A DNA stretch of 64,000 nt from Anthoceros angustus (GCA_010909165.1 VJWM01000134.1:62001-126000); one strand, 5' to 3'; positions 30,140-43,857 are shown, numbered from the stretch's first letter. Notes: generated by a model from the sequence alone, not told the origin. A program made the numbers and translations.

Positions 30140-32236
30140 TCAGGCTGGCTGGAACGGGCGAGGACTTATTATTATTATGGACTCCTCCTTGAAAATGGCT
30201 GTTCTCTCAGCAATCCTGTGAGTTCCTTGTCAGAGACGCCGGCTCGTCTGTCAAGGAGCTCTGCCTCTGCCTTCGCAAGAGCTCTGGGCTGCAAAGGGAT
30301 CCCTACACATTTGCGTGTGGGGACCTCAATTGCTGCTGCAACCAGCAGTCCTAAACTAGAGGCTACTAGGACGATAATAAAAGGTGGCCAGTCATACTGG
30401 TCGAAGAATACCTGTGGCAGGAAGGGCAAGCATCACAAGTTGGGACACGGACTTGTTGGTGAAAGTATGGGAGTAGAGCTTGCAGAGATACCAGATGCAA
30501 GGATTTGGACACGCTAGTGTGCCATCCGTTGCTGCGGATGGCTGCATACACAATCACAGATATAAGTCCAGACAGGCAACCACTAAGGGTTGAGATGGGT
30601 GTCACTATGCGCTCAGCCCAGTAGCCGGTGAACAGCCCTGACAATATGGGGAGTGCGGATGTGGTTGTCACGATGTTGCTGATGAGGAACAGGCTGTTGA
30701 TATTGTAGCCCTGGGCAAAGGGACACAATAGGAGTCAGTGTTTGTCTCAGTTCACAAACAGATCCAACAAGCAATGGCATTGTTTGCCTACCCTGAGTGA
30801 TACCACGAGGCATGGAACCGTCAGAACAACCATCAACAGACGGCTCCACATAACGGACTGGTTTCGCAGAAACACGCCTGCAATGCAGTTTGTGAGAGCA
30901 TTTTGTAGAGAATCTCCAGCTGAGTCGCTCGTATAGTGACCCATACCATACCATCTGCAAGTGGACCACAAATAAGCTGGGGTTGTGCAATGCACACAAA
31001 CAAACATGTATATGTTGAGACTACAGACACCAGGTAATGGCGACAGGGACAGTGCCACACCTGGACTCCATCGCTGTTCGTAAGCAACGTGAAGAAAATG
31101 GTGTTGCCGCACTCATCTGGTCCAGAAGGCACAAACTTCCCAGACCAGGCTGCGATGTACCCACCGAATCCAAAAGGAAGCACACAAGAATCACCTAGTA
31201 CACGGAGCATGAGCCTTTTAAGTGTTCCTGCTTAACCACATTGCCTTTTTCAACCCCAACATCAGATTAACATACAAGAGGACATTCATTACCTGGCAAG
31301 CTCCCAGAAAGCACCCTGCTTCAACTTTCGGTCGCTGACAGATGCCATATCGCCTCACTGAACGACGAGGCGGATATCAGGAGATCGGCATAGTGGCAAT
31401 CGAGGCATACCCTGCACAGTCAGCACGATATGATGGATTATACAGTCTTCCTGCCGAGAAAGCAAGCCTTGCTGGCAAGCACAGAGATTGTGTCCACAAA
31501 TCGCTTCGCTGAAGAGCAGTTCCGGAGTCAGCGTCCTCCAGCATGTTCAGAATTGGATCCTACAACTAGTTCCAAGTGCACCAGACACCGCTATCGTACC
31601 TTCCTGACGAAGTCTGTGAAAGACATGACGTTCGGCAGCCTCCTGGTGATGTGGGCGCCAAAGAAACCCTGCAACAGAATGGGCAGGCCACAACCCACGG
31701 CGTAGCACACAAGCCCCACAATCCCTGCCTCACAGTTGAGCCATGAGTTCATGCTGATCATAGCAGAGATGAGCAGGCTTTCCTAGCCCCAGCACACCGC
31801 CACATCCAACCACTCACTCACCATATGCGTAAGCGTAGGATGGGAGGGAGAAAATTGCCCATGGCCCCATCGCTGCAGCGTAGAAAGAGCCGGCAATCCT
31901 GAAAGCTCCAGCTGTTCCCCGTGCTGTCAAGAAGAATTCAGTGGTGTCCTTGCCCTGCATCCACCAGCCCAAGCGGGACCCTGGTCAGTCACACAGCCAG
32001 CCCTTCATGACCTTGCTGGAACCAGACCCGGGCCCGAAACCCACCTCCATCACCTTCCGCTCCTGCCTGATGATAGCAAACACGAGAGCAAACACCCCGA
32101 AGCCCGTTACGGCCACAGAGCACAATACGTAGCTCCACAGAGCAAGCGCGGAAGCCATGGCCACCCCAGCAAGCGCCTGGCTTGCTGGGACCTCCTGCCA
32201 TGCTCGGGAAAACGAGAGAGGCAGCTCTTCGTCCAT
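30140..32236 (-). CDS. Sodium:solute symporter family transporter, unit 2
   Basis: Same exon plan as unit 1. The first exon (ending at the start codon 32236) and the blocks TTEFFLTARGT, SFTDFVRK, FGFGGYIAAW, DSAGDSLQNALT, ALPILSGLFTGYWAERIVTP and PFIIVLVASS are all present. This copy carries some substitutions of its own in the loop before LSGCLSGLIS (ISTLSGC for MSTLSGC; ILSGL for IMSGL) and at the sixth block. The final exon has a one-base loss near the CAGCAATCC word, which changes the C-terminal frame. Confidence 0.6.
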
Positions 32237-34447
32237 TCCCGCCAGTTCGTATGCGTCAATTCCGATTGAAGTTAGCCCTCGCCGCCAAAATCTTGCGCTA
32301 CGTTGGGGACGTGCAAAAGTGGGTAGATTCACGGTTGCTGGGTCTCTGAACCTTCCAATGCACCTCTTTGACTTGCTACGTAGCTGTCAGCAACTGCTGA
32401 ATGCGCAATCCCCTGCCTCTCGCTGCTGGCTTTGGTTTTGTGTTTCCTCCTGCCTGCCCTCAGACTCTAACACCCCTCCATCCTCTCCCCAGGCCCACCA
32501 TTGTCTCTCCCACACACCTGCCTAACGTCCTCAGCTCGATTCACAAGGACTGGCCCTGGCTTCCCCTATCTCACTCCGCGGGCTGTTCCAATGCTCAGCT
32601 TCAGGCAAGTCTTCAAGCTCCAACGTAACATAGGTGTGTTAGCTGTGTAGTACCAGGTATGCTCGCGTTTTGCTCTCAGCTCCCTTCACTCGATCATTGA
32701 CAATCACTCAAACCAATGAGACAATCACTCAAATCGATGACAATCACCCAAACAAGAATCGCACAATCTCAACAGGGGCTGCCCTGTTTTATGCGACTTC
32801 TGCTTCTCCGATCCCTGCTTGCTTCACATGCCCGCAGAAAGAGGCGTCACAACAGGCTCGATCCGACTAGCATCTGTCAAACAAGGGCTGCCTAACCCCT
32901 GCATTGGCAGCTGCGGCACCAAGGCATTTGTGATACGAATGCCATCACGGATTACGCACCACTGTTTGGTCCCACCCACACCGTCCTCACATTCGACACA
33001 ACACGTCCTCACTAGACTCCTCCTAAAATCAGGAGTGAACATATATCATTTCCAACGCAATTCAGGAAGGACGCTCCCCAAAGTTCAACCCAATTTTGCC
33101 AAGAAATCGCAGTAGCTAATCTCGTCGGAGCACATGGCCGGCTAAATCTCAGTTCCGAGGCCGGGCGGGATGCACCAACAAGCAGCCACTTCAGCTCCCT
33201 GCTCGTTGTGAAGAAAACTTCCTTGGGAGGCCCAGATTCATTCTCCTTCAGTGATCGGCTACTGTGTCACACCTCCAAATCTCGGCCATGCATATGGGAC
33301 CACCTGGCACCACAAAACCTGATCCAGGCTACGGTTGAATCTACCTCCCGAGCACGTCTAGGACAGATGTTTCCTGGACATGTTGGCCATGTTACTTCAC
33401 ACAGAGGAAGGACGCGCTCTCGACTCAAGCTTTCCCCAGCTGTTGCTCACCGAGAGCTTTGTCAAATCGTCCTAGATACAGTTTCAGAGCTAATCTTGGG
33501 AAATCGGTCATTGCTATCTGCCATTATTTCCACACTTGTAACTGCTACAGATGATGGCACACAATGACAGGGTGTCTCCACATCTATTTCCTATTCTACA
33601 GACTCTACACTCTACCCTGCAGGCCACTGGACAGATGTTCCAGTTAGTTTGTCAGATCAATTCCTCACCAACCACAGTGGAGTTGGATTACCCTCAGCAT
33701 TTCATGATATGCTGCCATTCTTGATCCTGATGTAGTCTTCGGAGCCGGAATCAACAGCAAGAATTTGAGCGCTAGCGTTTCCTACTGAATGATGAGAGTG
33801 CTAGGATCGTAGAAAGCGCACGAGGGTATGAGCCAACCTTTGGAATAAGAGCTCCATCAGAGGTCAACCCCGTTGACTTAGACTCTTCAAAACTCACTTT
33901 GTGACCTCTGACATTCACATACAGTACGAAGGACAGGCTCTCGACTCCATCTTTCCCGATACATGCTCAGCTGCAGTCAATCTCTCAACGAACGCTTTGC
34001 CGATTCGTTTTCAATTTCAGAGCTCACAGACCATGGCCATAGGAAATCAATCATTCCAACTTGCCACTGTTCGCGCACTTGTAACTGCTACAGAAATTGG
34101 CACACGGATGACCGTGTGTCTCAAAATTCATCTCCTTAGTCATGATACACACTGCAGGCCCTGGACAGTGGATGCCACAACTTGCTGCTGCTGCCGCCAG
34201 CCAATGTTCACAACGGGTGAACTCGTTCGCGGGATCTTCTTCAAATCCTTTGAGTAGCGAGCAGCGGCCCATAGCCATGGCAATGGAGAAGAAGCAATGC
34301 AATGTACAAGAATTCAAGAGTTCTGCGACATGGTATGAAAAGCCAGCACCTTACATAGTGGCCACTAGCCACACTGGTGACAACCAGTGTCACCTATTGC
34401 ATACTTGCCTTCTCATCCTCTAACATTGAGCAGCAGAAATCGATCCA
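32237..34447. other. Symporter-TLP-B gap, unit 2
   Basis: Counterpart of 10972-13187: GACAATCACTCAAA repeats at about 32699-32755, and the duplicated CACTTGTAACTGCTACAGA block at about 33405-33570 and 33920-34110. No gene is recognised. Confidence 0.5.
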
Positions 34448-35338
34448 TCAAGGACAGAAGATGACATTGTAGTTGGTGCCGTGGGGGCAAGTGAAGGTGG
34501 AGGTGGCGTCGTCGAAGTTGTAGCTGTAGGAGGAGGGGCAGGCGGCCTTGAACAGGCGGGTGCCGTCCGAGGGGCCTCGGCCGGCGGTGCCGTCGGTATT
34601 GATGCAGGAGAGCGCGCCGGAGGGCAGGCTCAGCAGCTGGTTGTTGGCGCCGCAGAAGGAGGATGTCGGGGATGGAGCAGGAAGGTGCGCCGCAGCCGCT
34701 GGCGACGGGCTGGATCTTGAGGCCGATGGTGTAGGCGTTCACGTTGCTCACGTCGTAGAAGTCGGTGGGGCTTGCCAGGTTGAATTCAGCCAAATCGGCC
34801 AGGTTCTTGTCGTTGGCGGCGGCAGGGTTTCCTCCGGGCGCCACGCACTGCCCTCGCACCGACGCCCATATGCTCGCGGACGGCCAGCTGCAAGCGGACC
34901 CGAAGTCCAGGGTCTGCGACTGGCCCGCAGCCAGCTGGAACTGCGCGACAGGGTCGGCCCTGGATTGCACGCAGCTGGTGATGGAGTAGGGGCACTGGTT
35001 CTGTATCTGCACGTAGCACCCTGCGCTTTCATCCACCATTCCACACATTCAAACAAACAAACATGTTAAGAACGTTTGAGGGCACAAGTTCTAGTTAATC
35101 CTCTAGACCTCAAAATGACAATGAATAATGTAATACATGCTTCATCAATCTGCACAAAGCAAGTAGATGACTGCATATAACTCAACATGAGAATGAATAA
35201 TGTAATACATGCTTCATCAATCTGCACAAAGCAAGTAGATGACTGCATATAATGCGAGATGCACCTTGCAGCGGTCATCAAAATGCTAGTTGCCACCTGA
35301 CACCTGTAAGAACCCACTGTATTGGATCCGCTGGCCAT
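34448..35338 (-). CDS. Thaumatin-like TLP-B, unit 2, frame broken
   Basis: Exon 2 34448-35020, intron 35021-35264, exon 1 35265-35338 (MASGSNTV, then shifted by indels). Here two bases are missing at SCSIPDI (GACATCCTCC) instead of one, so a different downstream frame is read. The G run in the CPSSYS region, shortened in units 1 and 3, is complete here. That the same homopolymers vary between copies is notable. Confidence 0.76.
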
Positions 35339-35416
35339 CTTGTAGTAGAATCGTACGTCTGTGGAAGCATGTGCATGTGTGGGACATCAATAAATTAAGA
35401 GTTGTGTAAATATCAT

Positions 35417-35890
35417 GTTCAAGTACAATAGATAAACCTAAAACACTAACCTATAGAAAATGATGACGTTGAGATGATACTTGAACTTCTTTTAGTATAC
35501 TCACACATATATAGGCAAAGTAAGAACACGTGGGTTCGACATATTTTGCTCTCTCTCGATGATGGCTCTAAAAGTTTCTTTTAATGTGTTTAATGTAATT
35601 GAAGGGACAGGCTCTTGATGAATCCCTTAAGAGTCTACAAGGTTAGTTGAACTATAACATTATTCACAACAAGGCCATTATTACCGATTAATGCTACTAC
35701 ATACATGAAGACAGCTCTTGCAAATGAAGTACTCTTGGCGCAGCAATTGGGTTGTCGTGTTCAGAAGCATAAATTATAGGCTATCACCCCAATTGAACGG
35801 CGGCAATTGCGGTTGTCACTCCAACGAACTAACAATTGATTGATCAATCAACTCGGATTGTTGATCAATCCAACTTTAGATTGTTGATCA
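35417..35890. promoter_or_regulatory. Shared ~480-bp block upstream of TLP-B, unit 2
   Basis: Counterpart of 14139-14640. Two intact and one shortened TTGATCAA words remain at about 35837-35895. The PLATZ-side copy of this unit is at about 41000-41440. Confidence 0.5.
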
Positions 35891-36254
35891 ATCCAAGCGA
35901 TAGATAGACAGATAGATTCAATTAGCCACAACTCATGTACACAAAACTCCTTCTTCATGAAGCTAGCGTGTTACCTTGACAAAGGTGACAAAATGCCCCA
36001 ACACTTGTAATGAAAACAAAAACCATGTGAGATTCCTATAAAGCTCGCGTTGAGTCCTATCATGCGTTGTAGTAATGACTCAGCACATAATTTAGGTTGT
36101 CACCATGTCACTTTGGAACCGCCTATAACACCATAGTGCCCTCAACACTCCGGGCAAATTAAGCAAGCACATGCTATATAACATAGTCCGATCCTGCATA
36201 TAGAACCTTCCCAAACATCTCACAATCACATTCATCGGACCCGATTACAGGGCG

Positions 36255-36787
36255 GTGGTTACGTATCTACACGTAGCACCACACTTTCGTCCACCATCCC
36301 ACACAAACAACCAAACAAACAAAGAAATAAACAAAGCAGTTAGAACGTTTGTGCGCGCAATTTTAGTCAATCCTCTAGAGTTCGAGGATCGAGAACCAAT
36401 AATGTATGCTTCATCAATGCGGGAAGCAAGTAGTCGATGTAATGCAGTCGGGAGATAATTCGAGATGCACCTTGCAGTGTAGCCATCAGCTGCCACGGCG
36501 CTAATACAAGAACCCACGCTGCGTTGGAACTAGATCCACTAGCCATCTCGCGATGAGAATCGAAGAAATAAACAAAGCAGTTAGAGCGTTTATACTTTAG
36601 TTAGTCAATCCTCTAGAGTTCGAGGATCGGAACCAATAATGTATGCTTCATCAATGCGGGAAGCAAGTAGTCGATGTAATCTGATCGGTGGCTTAGATAA
36701 TTGCGAGATGCACCTTGCAGTGTGTGGCCATCAGCTGCCACGAGCGCTAATACAAGAACCCACGTTGGAACTAGATCCACTAGCCAT
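36255..36787 (-). pseudogene. TLP-C remnant with tandemly duplicated exon 1, unit 2
   Basis: The exon-2 stub is at about 36255-36285. Exon 1 with ATG at 36546 is followed by a second exon 1 with ATG at 36787, a 241-bp tandem duplication found only in this unit. The novel junction near 36550-36565 joins AATCGAAGAAA to AAGAAATAAAC, sharing AAGAAA. Both exon-1 copies keep the ATGGCTAGTGGATCTAGTTC start and are broken after it. Confidence 0.7.
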
Positions 36788-37830
36788 CTCGCGATGAATC
36801 GAAGAAAGTCTGTGGGAGTATGTGCCTCCTAGGAGTCGAGCATGTCTTGGTAGGCGATCGGAGAAATCGTAGCTAGTGCGGTGGAGATGAGAGCAAAAGT
36901 TTGAAGACGGTGAGCCATCATTGCCTCTGCTGCGAGCTTATATGGGCTGCGATCAATGGGTGGTGGCATTGCAGATCTAGATGGGGAGGTGAGTAGGTAT
37001 CCATGGCTTGCATCGATATCACCACTTCCTTCCAAGTTCCGCAACCTCACCAAGCGAGAGCCGCTTATGTCGGCTCTCTTTCCCTCATTATCCACATGTT
37101 CACGATCTCGAGAACCGGTCCGAGGCCACTTGTGAAAGCCAAACTGAGGCCTTGTCTGGGTTGACCAATCGTCCAAAGCAAAGGAAAATAGTTTCATACT
37201 GCGTGCAAATTGTACTTGTTATGCAAATGGTTAAAAACCGATTTTCACTCTTTTTCCTTGGAAAATTTTAAATATTTGTAGTAGTTTCTCACAAGACACC
37301 TTATCTATATATAGCAATCTACTACAACAATTATTGCAAATGAGCTTGACAACTCATATAATTCAGCTAACATGACAAGTCTACACTTTAGTAGCTCTTA
37401 CAATGTTGATTACAACAATAATTTGAATGACAATCCACGAAGATCCGATAAGCGTCGTTTTAATAGTTTTGAGGCAACATATTACTATTATATTCAACCA
37501 ATTGAGAGGCTTGTCAATGAGATGTTTATCCTCCAACGTTCTCTACATCAACTCGCATGCTATTGTTGTTTTTGTTGTGAACTTTGTCACTTAAAGGATT
37601 ACAAATAGTGCCCGTATAAACTACGGGTGGTCAATGTTGTTGTCGGTGTCACGGAGGTCCAATGTTGAGCAGGTGATTGTCATTTACAAAATTGTAGGAA
37701 ATCTTGGACTAGGTTGAATACCAATTTGGATGCGTTGTGGGAGATTTGCGCTTTTTACGACTAGATTGCATTAAATTTGAATGATCTATGATTAGTGCTA
37801 AAAATGCATCCAAGATAATTGCTTCAAATA
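36788..37830. other. TLP-C upstream and AT-rich spacer, unit 2
   Basis: TLP-C promoter remnant with the MAHRLQTF-like leader at about 36890-36950. The GAGAGCCG/CGGCTCTC hairpin is at about 37059-37081, with loop CTTATGT. No gene is recognised further on. Confidence 0.45.
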
Positions 37831-37894
37831 CATCACCATGAAATTAATCACCTACACTACAAGAGAGGAAATGAAAAGGAAAAGAACAATAAAT

Positions 37895-40045
37895 CTAGTA
37901 CCTCCTTTTGGTGGAGGCATATTCCATCCGGAGGAGGTATGTTGATCGAGGAGGTATAATCGGGTTGGCGGGTCGTCTATTCTTGAACATGGGAGGGCCT
38001 TTGGTTGGCGTAGGAGGTATAATCGCCCTAGGTGGTATAATAGGCATAGGAGTTACAATTTGCCAATGAAGTACCATAAATCAGTGTTAAAATCACATGC
38101 AAATTTGCTCCAAGGTATACGCCATGAAACTAGTCTCTCCTAGAATGAGGGAGGCCTATAGAAAAAATAAAATAAACAAAAAAGGAACTTAAGTGTACCT
38201 ATTTCTAGATCTTGATCGAGAACTCGTGCTCATTGGTGCAAGAGGTACATTCGACCGAAGATATCATATGTTAGTATAGAGATCACATCCAAGTTTGCTT
38301 CAATTGTTGCCATGAAACTAAGGGTGGAGGCACCCTTTACATTTGTCTTGTCGACCTTTCCGGAGATACATCGTTCGCCCATGACACTCTAGCCCTCCTT
38401 CTACACGATGGCTTGATCTGTCCTGTTAATCCTTGCCTCACGCAAATCTCTGCCGTGTGGTACAATGCATAGGAAGCACAATCGACCTAGAAGGTTCATT
38501 CGGCAGAGAAGGTTCATTCGGAAAACATTCATTTGGTGCGTAAGGTTCATCCGGCGGTGAAGGTTCATTCGTGGTGAAAGTACATTTTGCCTACGGATAT
38601 GATCCCCTATGAGATACCATAGATCGTGTTAAAATCACATGCAAGTTTACTTCAACCATCGCCACGAAACTAATCATGAGCTGCAATAAGAAAGGCTCAA
38701 GAAAGAAAAATGAAAAGAAACTTCGCCGCTTGATCGAGAACTCGCGAGCTCGCTAGTGAAGGAGTTATATTCGACTGGAAGGTATCGTATGTTAGTGTAG
38801 AATCACGGCAAAGTTTGCTTCAATTGTTGCCATGAAACTAAGGGTGCGATACCCTTTAAATTTGTCTTGTCAACCTTTGTGGAGAGACGTTGTTTGCCCA
38901 TGACACTCTTGCCCTCTTGCTACGTGATGGCACAGTTGATCCACATCACTGATCCTTGCCTCTTGTAGTCAAATCAACCGCCACAGTGGTACAAGCAATG
39001 TAGTAGGCACAATCGATGTAGAAGGTTCATTTGGTAGAGAAGGTTCGTTCGGTGGAGAAGGTTCATTCGGTGCGGAAGGTTCATTCGGCACATTTTGCGC
39101 GGATACAATCCCCTCGAGATACCATAGATCAATGTTAAAATCACATGCAAGTTTACTTCAAGCCGGAGCTCTTAACCTAATCATGACTGCAATGAGGAAG
39201 GCTTAGGAAAGGGAAAAAGAAAGAAAAATGAAAAAGAAACTTGTACCGCCATTGTTTGATCCGAATTGCAAGCTCGTTGGTGTAGGAGGTATATTCGACC
39301 TGGAAGATATTATATATTAGCACATGTGCGTAGATCATATATCCAAGTTTGCTTCAATTGTTGCCAAGAAAATAAGGCGAGGAACCCTTTGTCTTGTCGA
39401 CCTTTCCGGAGGTACATTGTTTGTCGATGACACTCTTGCCCTCTTGCTACGTGATGGCACATTGATCCTCACGGATCCTTGCCCTCTTGTAGTCAAATCA
39501 AGCCGCGCCACGGTGGTACAAGCAATGTAGTAGGCACAATCGACGTAGAAGGTTCATTTGGTAGAGAAGGTTCGTTCGGTGGAGAAGGTTCATTCGGTGC
39601 AGAAGGTTCATTCGGCGCAGAAACTGCATTTGGCGCAGCAGATACAATCCCCCTACGAGATACCATAGATCAATGTTAAAATCACATGCAAGTTTACTTC
39701 AAGCACCGGAGCCCTTAACCTAATCATGACCTGCAATGAGGAAGGCTTAGGAAAGGGAAAAAGAAAGAAAAATGAAAAAGAAACTTGTACCGCCATTGTT
39801 TGATCGAATTAAGCTCGTTGGTGTAGGAGGTATATTCGACCTGGAAGATATTATATATTAGCACATGCTAGATCATATATCCAAGTTTGCTTCAATTGTT
39901 GCCAAGAAAATAAGGGAGCAGGAACCCTTTGTCTTGTCGACCTCGAGGTACATTGTTTGTCGATGACACTCTTGCCCATACGCTGTCGGCCCTTGATCCT
40001 CCTTGTGATCTTTGCCCTATTCGGCGAATCAATCGGTGCCACCAC
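37895..40045 (-). repeat. PLATZ 3' modules, unit 2 (4 copies)
   Basis: Anchors at 38344, 38863, 39390 and 39930 give spacings of 519, 527 and 540 bp. The third module carries the GCACATGTG...ATCATATATCC leader that in unit 1 belongs only to the fourth, so modules have been exchanged. The third also has the longest GAAGGTTCATTCGG run. A putative last exon with MPIIPPRAIIPPTP lies at 37895-38077. Confidence 0.65.
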
Positions 40046-40683
40046 TCTCTCATCAAGGTTGTTAAGATTTTTATAAGAACCAATCCTTCATATTCGCGAC
40101 TTCTTACAGCTATGACCTTGCAATTAATGCTGCAAAACCAATCCATGTGAGTCACCGTTTACTTCGCCAATGTTACATCACATGTTTTGCACACTAATTC
40201 TTTCCCATTTGGTTTTCCTTCTGCTCTTGTTCCCAAGAAATATACTTCATAATTATTAGATCGACAATAAGCGAGATGCGAAGATCAATACTTTCAGCGA
40301 TAAGTATGTCCGCATTTTCGTCAATGGTGAAGGATGCCCTGTATGAACATCTTCGTAGATGAAGAATTCGATGACCTGCATGATTTTGTTGTACTCCTAT
40401 CGTACAAAGCGGTCCTTCACGACAAGTAACACAATATTTTTGCAAATTCAGATCTTTCTTATTGAGTTTAGCTCCATCTGCTCCATGATATCTGCAAGGC
40501 CTTTGCTCCACCTTTCATGACTTTACGGGGTCTAGGTTTGGTTGGAAAATATGCATCTCTATTGTTCACCAAATCTACGATCCAATGTGTAAGCACAAGG
40601 TCACGTGAATCATCATTCCTTACATATGAGGCATCATTTGTGAGTTCTTCCTCCTGTTTCACTATCACGTGCTTGACCTCCAT
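40045..40683 (-). CDS. PLATZ-type zinc-finger core, unit 2
   Basis: Best copy of the zinc domain. The frame 40194-40511 runs continuously through EQRPCRYHGA, LNKKDLNLQKYCVTCREGPL, HAGHRILHLRRCSYRASF and ENADILIAESIDLR. The N-terminal exon starts at 40683 and continues through ELTNDASYVRNDDSRDLV. FCSINCKVIAV is at about 40085-40150. The link between the N-terminal exon and CRYHGA needs one frame change, near the ACTTTACGGGG word. Confidence 0.65.
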
Positions 40684-41618
40684 TTTGTAAGTTCTGTACT
40701 TTACACCAAAGTTGCGTATAAAGGGTACATATTCAAACTCATACTCCTTGATGTGATATCGATGTGCACTATGTTTCGTCCATCCTCTTGCACAACATAA
40801 AATAAACAGCAATGTATGAATAATGGTCCAATGTCCACTATCAAGAATTAATATGTAAGTACTAGCGATGAAAACATATATAAATTGTAGATAAAATCAA
40901 CGATCCACCTAATACTCATCATGAAAGTTTGATGTAAAAACATCAAGAAACTAAATATATAATCATAAAATTAACAAACAACATAAATAAAATAAGAGTT
41001 AAGTACGATAATGTTCAAGTACAATAGAGAAGCCTAAAACACTAACCTATAGAATAATGATGATGTTGAGGTAGGACTTGAACTTGGTTTAGTATACACA
41101 CATATATGTAGAGACTAACGCGTGTGTTCGATATATTTTGATCTCTTTCGAGGATGGCTTTAAATTTTTTTAATGTGTTTAATGTAATAGAAGGGACAAC
41201 GACATAATGAATCCCTTAAGAGTCTACAAGTTAGTTGAACTATAACATTATTCACAACAAGACCATTATTAAAGATCATGAATGCTACTACTTACATGAA
41301 GATATGAAATGAAGTATTACTAGCACAATAATTGTGGGTCAGATGCCTCCAATGAACCAGCAATTGCGGACTATCACTCCAATGAACCATCAATTGTGGA
41401 CTATCACTCGATGAGAACAATTGTGGATTGTTGAACACTCAATTTATAATAGATAGATAGATAGATAAATATATTTGTACGCGCTGCAATTGGACAAGCA
41501 ATGACTACCTTACGGGTACAAGATAAGCATCGCTAGCACAAGTTGCTTGTGGCATACAAAGTGGTGTACATATATGTGTGTCGGCTATTGGATTTGGAGT
41601 GCTTGAATTCATGAGTGT
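40684..41618. other. PLATZ upstream region, unit 2
   Basis: Shared block at about 41000-41440, CAATTGTGG repeats at about 41325-41430, and a (GATA)n run of four at about 41450-41466. No gene. Confidence 0.5.
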
Positions 41619-42599
41619 CTCAATAATGTTGGGTTTAAATAAATTTGGACTTCCTTCTCACAAGGGTTTTGAACTTTCTTTCATACCATAATGCACTCCA
41701 AGGGGTTTGCACGGGCATAAAGAGTTTGGGCGAGATAAGAGGTATCGATTCATGAGAGCCTCTCGAGATTGGGTGATAAGCATTGGAGAGGTATCGATTC
41801 ATGAGGCGCCTCGATATTGGGTGATAAGCATTAGATCGATCAATTCTTTTTAATCATTATAGCTAGGTATTTTCGTAGTTATAATTTTATATTCATAACT
41901 AGGTAATAGATGATTGATCCTGTCTTGGTAGCCCAAGCTGCGAGTCAATATCGAATCGAACAAGCCATAGAATACTAATGACTTCATTTCCTAAAACCGG
42001 ATGAAAAGAGTAAATACTATGGATATGTCCTGCTTGCACATCGTCTACAACCAAGGAGAACGCATGGAGAGAAAAAACGACAGGGGATGAGTTACCTAAA
42101 CGCCTTGATAACGAATCGGGCCGGTGGCATCGGCAACAGTGAAACATATCTCATGTTTTGGTTTGACACAAGTGGGCTCCTTTTGGTTTGACACCAGTGG
42201 GCTCCTTTTGGTTTGACACCAGTGGGCTCCGGGACCAACTCCACTCTTCTAGTGGACACGCGGATGAGAAGCAACCAAAGCCGCCTCGAGGCGGCTCGTC
42301 AAAGGCTCGTTATCTTTCACACATACACTATTGAGCGCCGTCTCTTGGAAATGATGGGAATGCTCATAGCCTTCTTTCCGTGGCTGCATGTGCTTCCTTA
42401 GGAAAATCGGCTTTTGAACAACTCTGAATGGTAGGCACAAACCAAATGCATGCCATGGCAGCCAAGTTGTTTATTCTAGGCCATGTCGCACTTTTATACC
42501 TCGAGTGCACATGTTCCGAGACACAACGTATCCCTTTCATCTTCGATCTGCAAGAGGCAGGTACTTCCCTAATGCAACTCATTACATGATGCTTACAGG

Positions 42600-42741
42600 C
42601 AGAATTTGACCAAGCTTTTGCCTCTCCACCTAACAGTACAAGTACGCAAGCCATGGGTACGCTCCTCCCCATCTCCAGTCGACTCATTTCATTTGACTGA
42701 CCAGTCTCCCCGCCGCCCACTGACTGCAGCGGACATATAAG
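42600..42741 (+). promoter_or_regulatory. TLP-A core promoter, unit 3
   Basis: TTGACC near 42606, TTGACT near 42692 and TATAAG at 42736; four GCAGAA copies follow. One C of the CCCAG word after the second W-box is missing compared with units 1 and 2. Confidence 0.58.
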
Positions 42742-42904
42742 CTCGCCGTAGAAGCAGAAGCAGAAGCAGAAGCAGTAATCACACACCGTCTTCCGGGCTC
42801 TCATCTCCACTGCACTGCCCACTACTCCGATCGCCAAGCTCACAGCTAGCGCATGCTCTGGACTCCTGCGCAGCCTCCACAGACCTGTCTGCTTCTATTA
42901 CAAG

Positions 42905-43696
42905 ATGGCCAGCTTCAACGCAGCGTGGGTTCTTCTGTCGGCGCTGGTGGCAGCCAGCAGCCTGATGGCCGCCGTGCAAGGTGAATCCAGCGCGCGTTCA
43001 ACACACTGCATTGCATCGATTACTAGCTATAGCCTTGCTTCCTGCTGAATGATGAAGCATAGCTGTGATCGTGAACTCTCGAGATTGAGCAGAACGTTTG
43101 TGTGGAATGGTGGGTCAAACTGCAGGGTGCTACGTGCAGATACAGAACCACTGCCCCTACCCCGTCACCAGCTGCGCGCAATCCAGAGCCGACCCCATCG
43201 CGCAGTTCCAGCTGGCCTCGGGCCAGTCGCAGACCCTGGACTTCGGCTCCGCCTGCAGCTGGCCGTCGGCCACGATATGGGCGTCGGTGCGAGGGCAGTG
43301 CGTTGCGCCCGGGGAACCCTGCCGCCGCCAACGATAAGAACCTGGCCGATCTGGCGGAATTCAACCTGGCCAGCCCCACCGACTTCTACGATGTCAGCAA
43401 CGTGAACGCCTACACCATCGGCCTCAAGATCCAGCCCGTTGCCAGCAGCTGCGGCGCACCTTCCTGCTCCATCCCCGACATCCGCTCCTTCTGCGGCGCC
43501 AACAACCAGCTGCTGAGCCTGCCTCCGGGGCGCTCTCCTGCATCAACACCGACGGCACTGCCGGCCGAGGCCCCTCGGACGGCACCCGCCTGTTCAAGGC
43601 CGCCTGCCCTCCTCCTACAGCTACAACTACGACGACGCCACCTCCACCTTCACTTGCCCCCACGGCACCAACTACAATGTCATCTTCTGTCCCTGA
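42905..43696 (+). CDS. Thaumatin-like TLP-A, unit 3 (best-preserved copy)
   Basis: Exon 1 42905-42980, intron 42981-43125, exon 2 43126-43696. The splice junction is correct here: AG followed by GGGTGC restores [14 protein letters not shown] in frame. The frame runs to QCVAPG, where the same two bases are missing as in every TLP-A copy. It then reads again from [16 protein letters not shown] through [19 protein letters not shown] missing C before the SGALSC motif and one before SSYSYNYD cause the last two shifts. The end is NYNVIFCP. Confidence 0.82.
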
Positions 43697-43857
43697 TCGA
43701 TTTCTGTGGCTCTCGCGCACATACCTGCTCCTGGGCAAGGATTTGATCCACACGTACGGAGACATGTAGTATGTGGTTTCGTAAAGAGTTCACGACTTGT
43801 GAACATTGGCTGGTAGCAGGGCAGTGTAGATTGGGAAATCAATTTGGACATACACGG

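Larger units (their letters stand above)
20191..41618. repeat. Multi-gene tandem unit 2 (21.4 kb, enlarged)
   Basis: Second copy in the same gene order as unit 1. It is longer because a Ty1/copia element sits in the leader at 20769 and a 1.55-kb tandem duplication follows it. Two further private duplications occur inside TLP-A (86 bp) and TLP-C (241 bp). Removing the insertion and the 1.55-kb duplication gives roughly the same 15 kb as the others. Confidence 0.93.
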
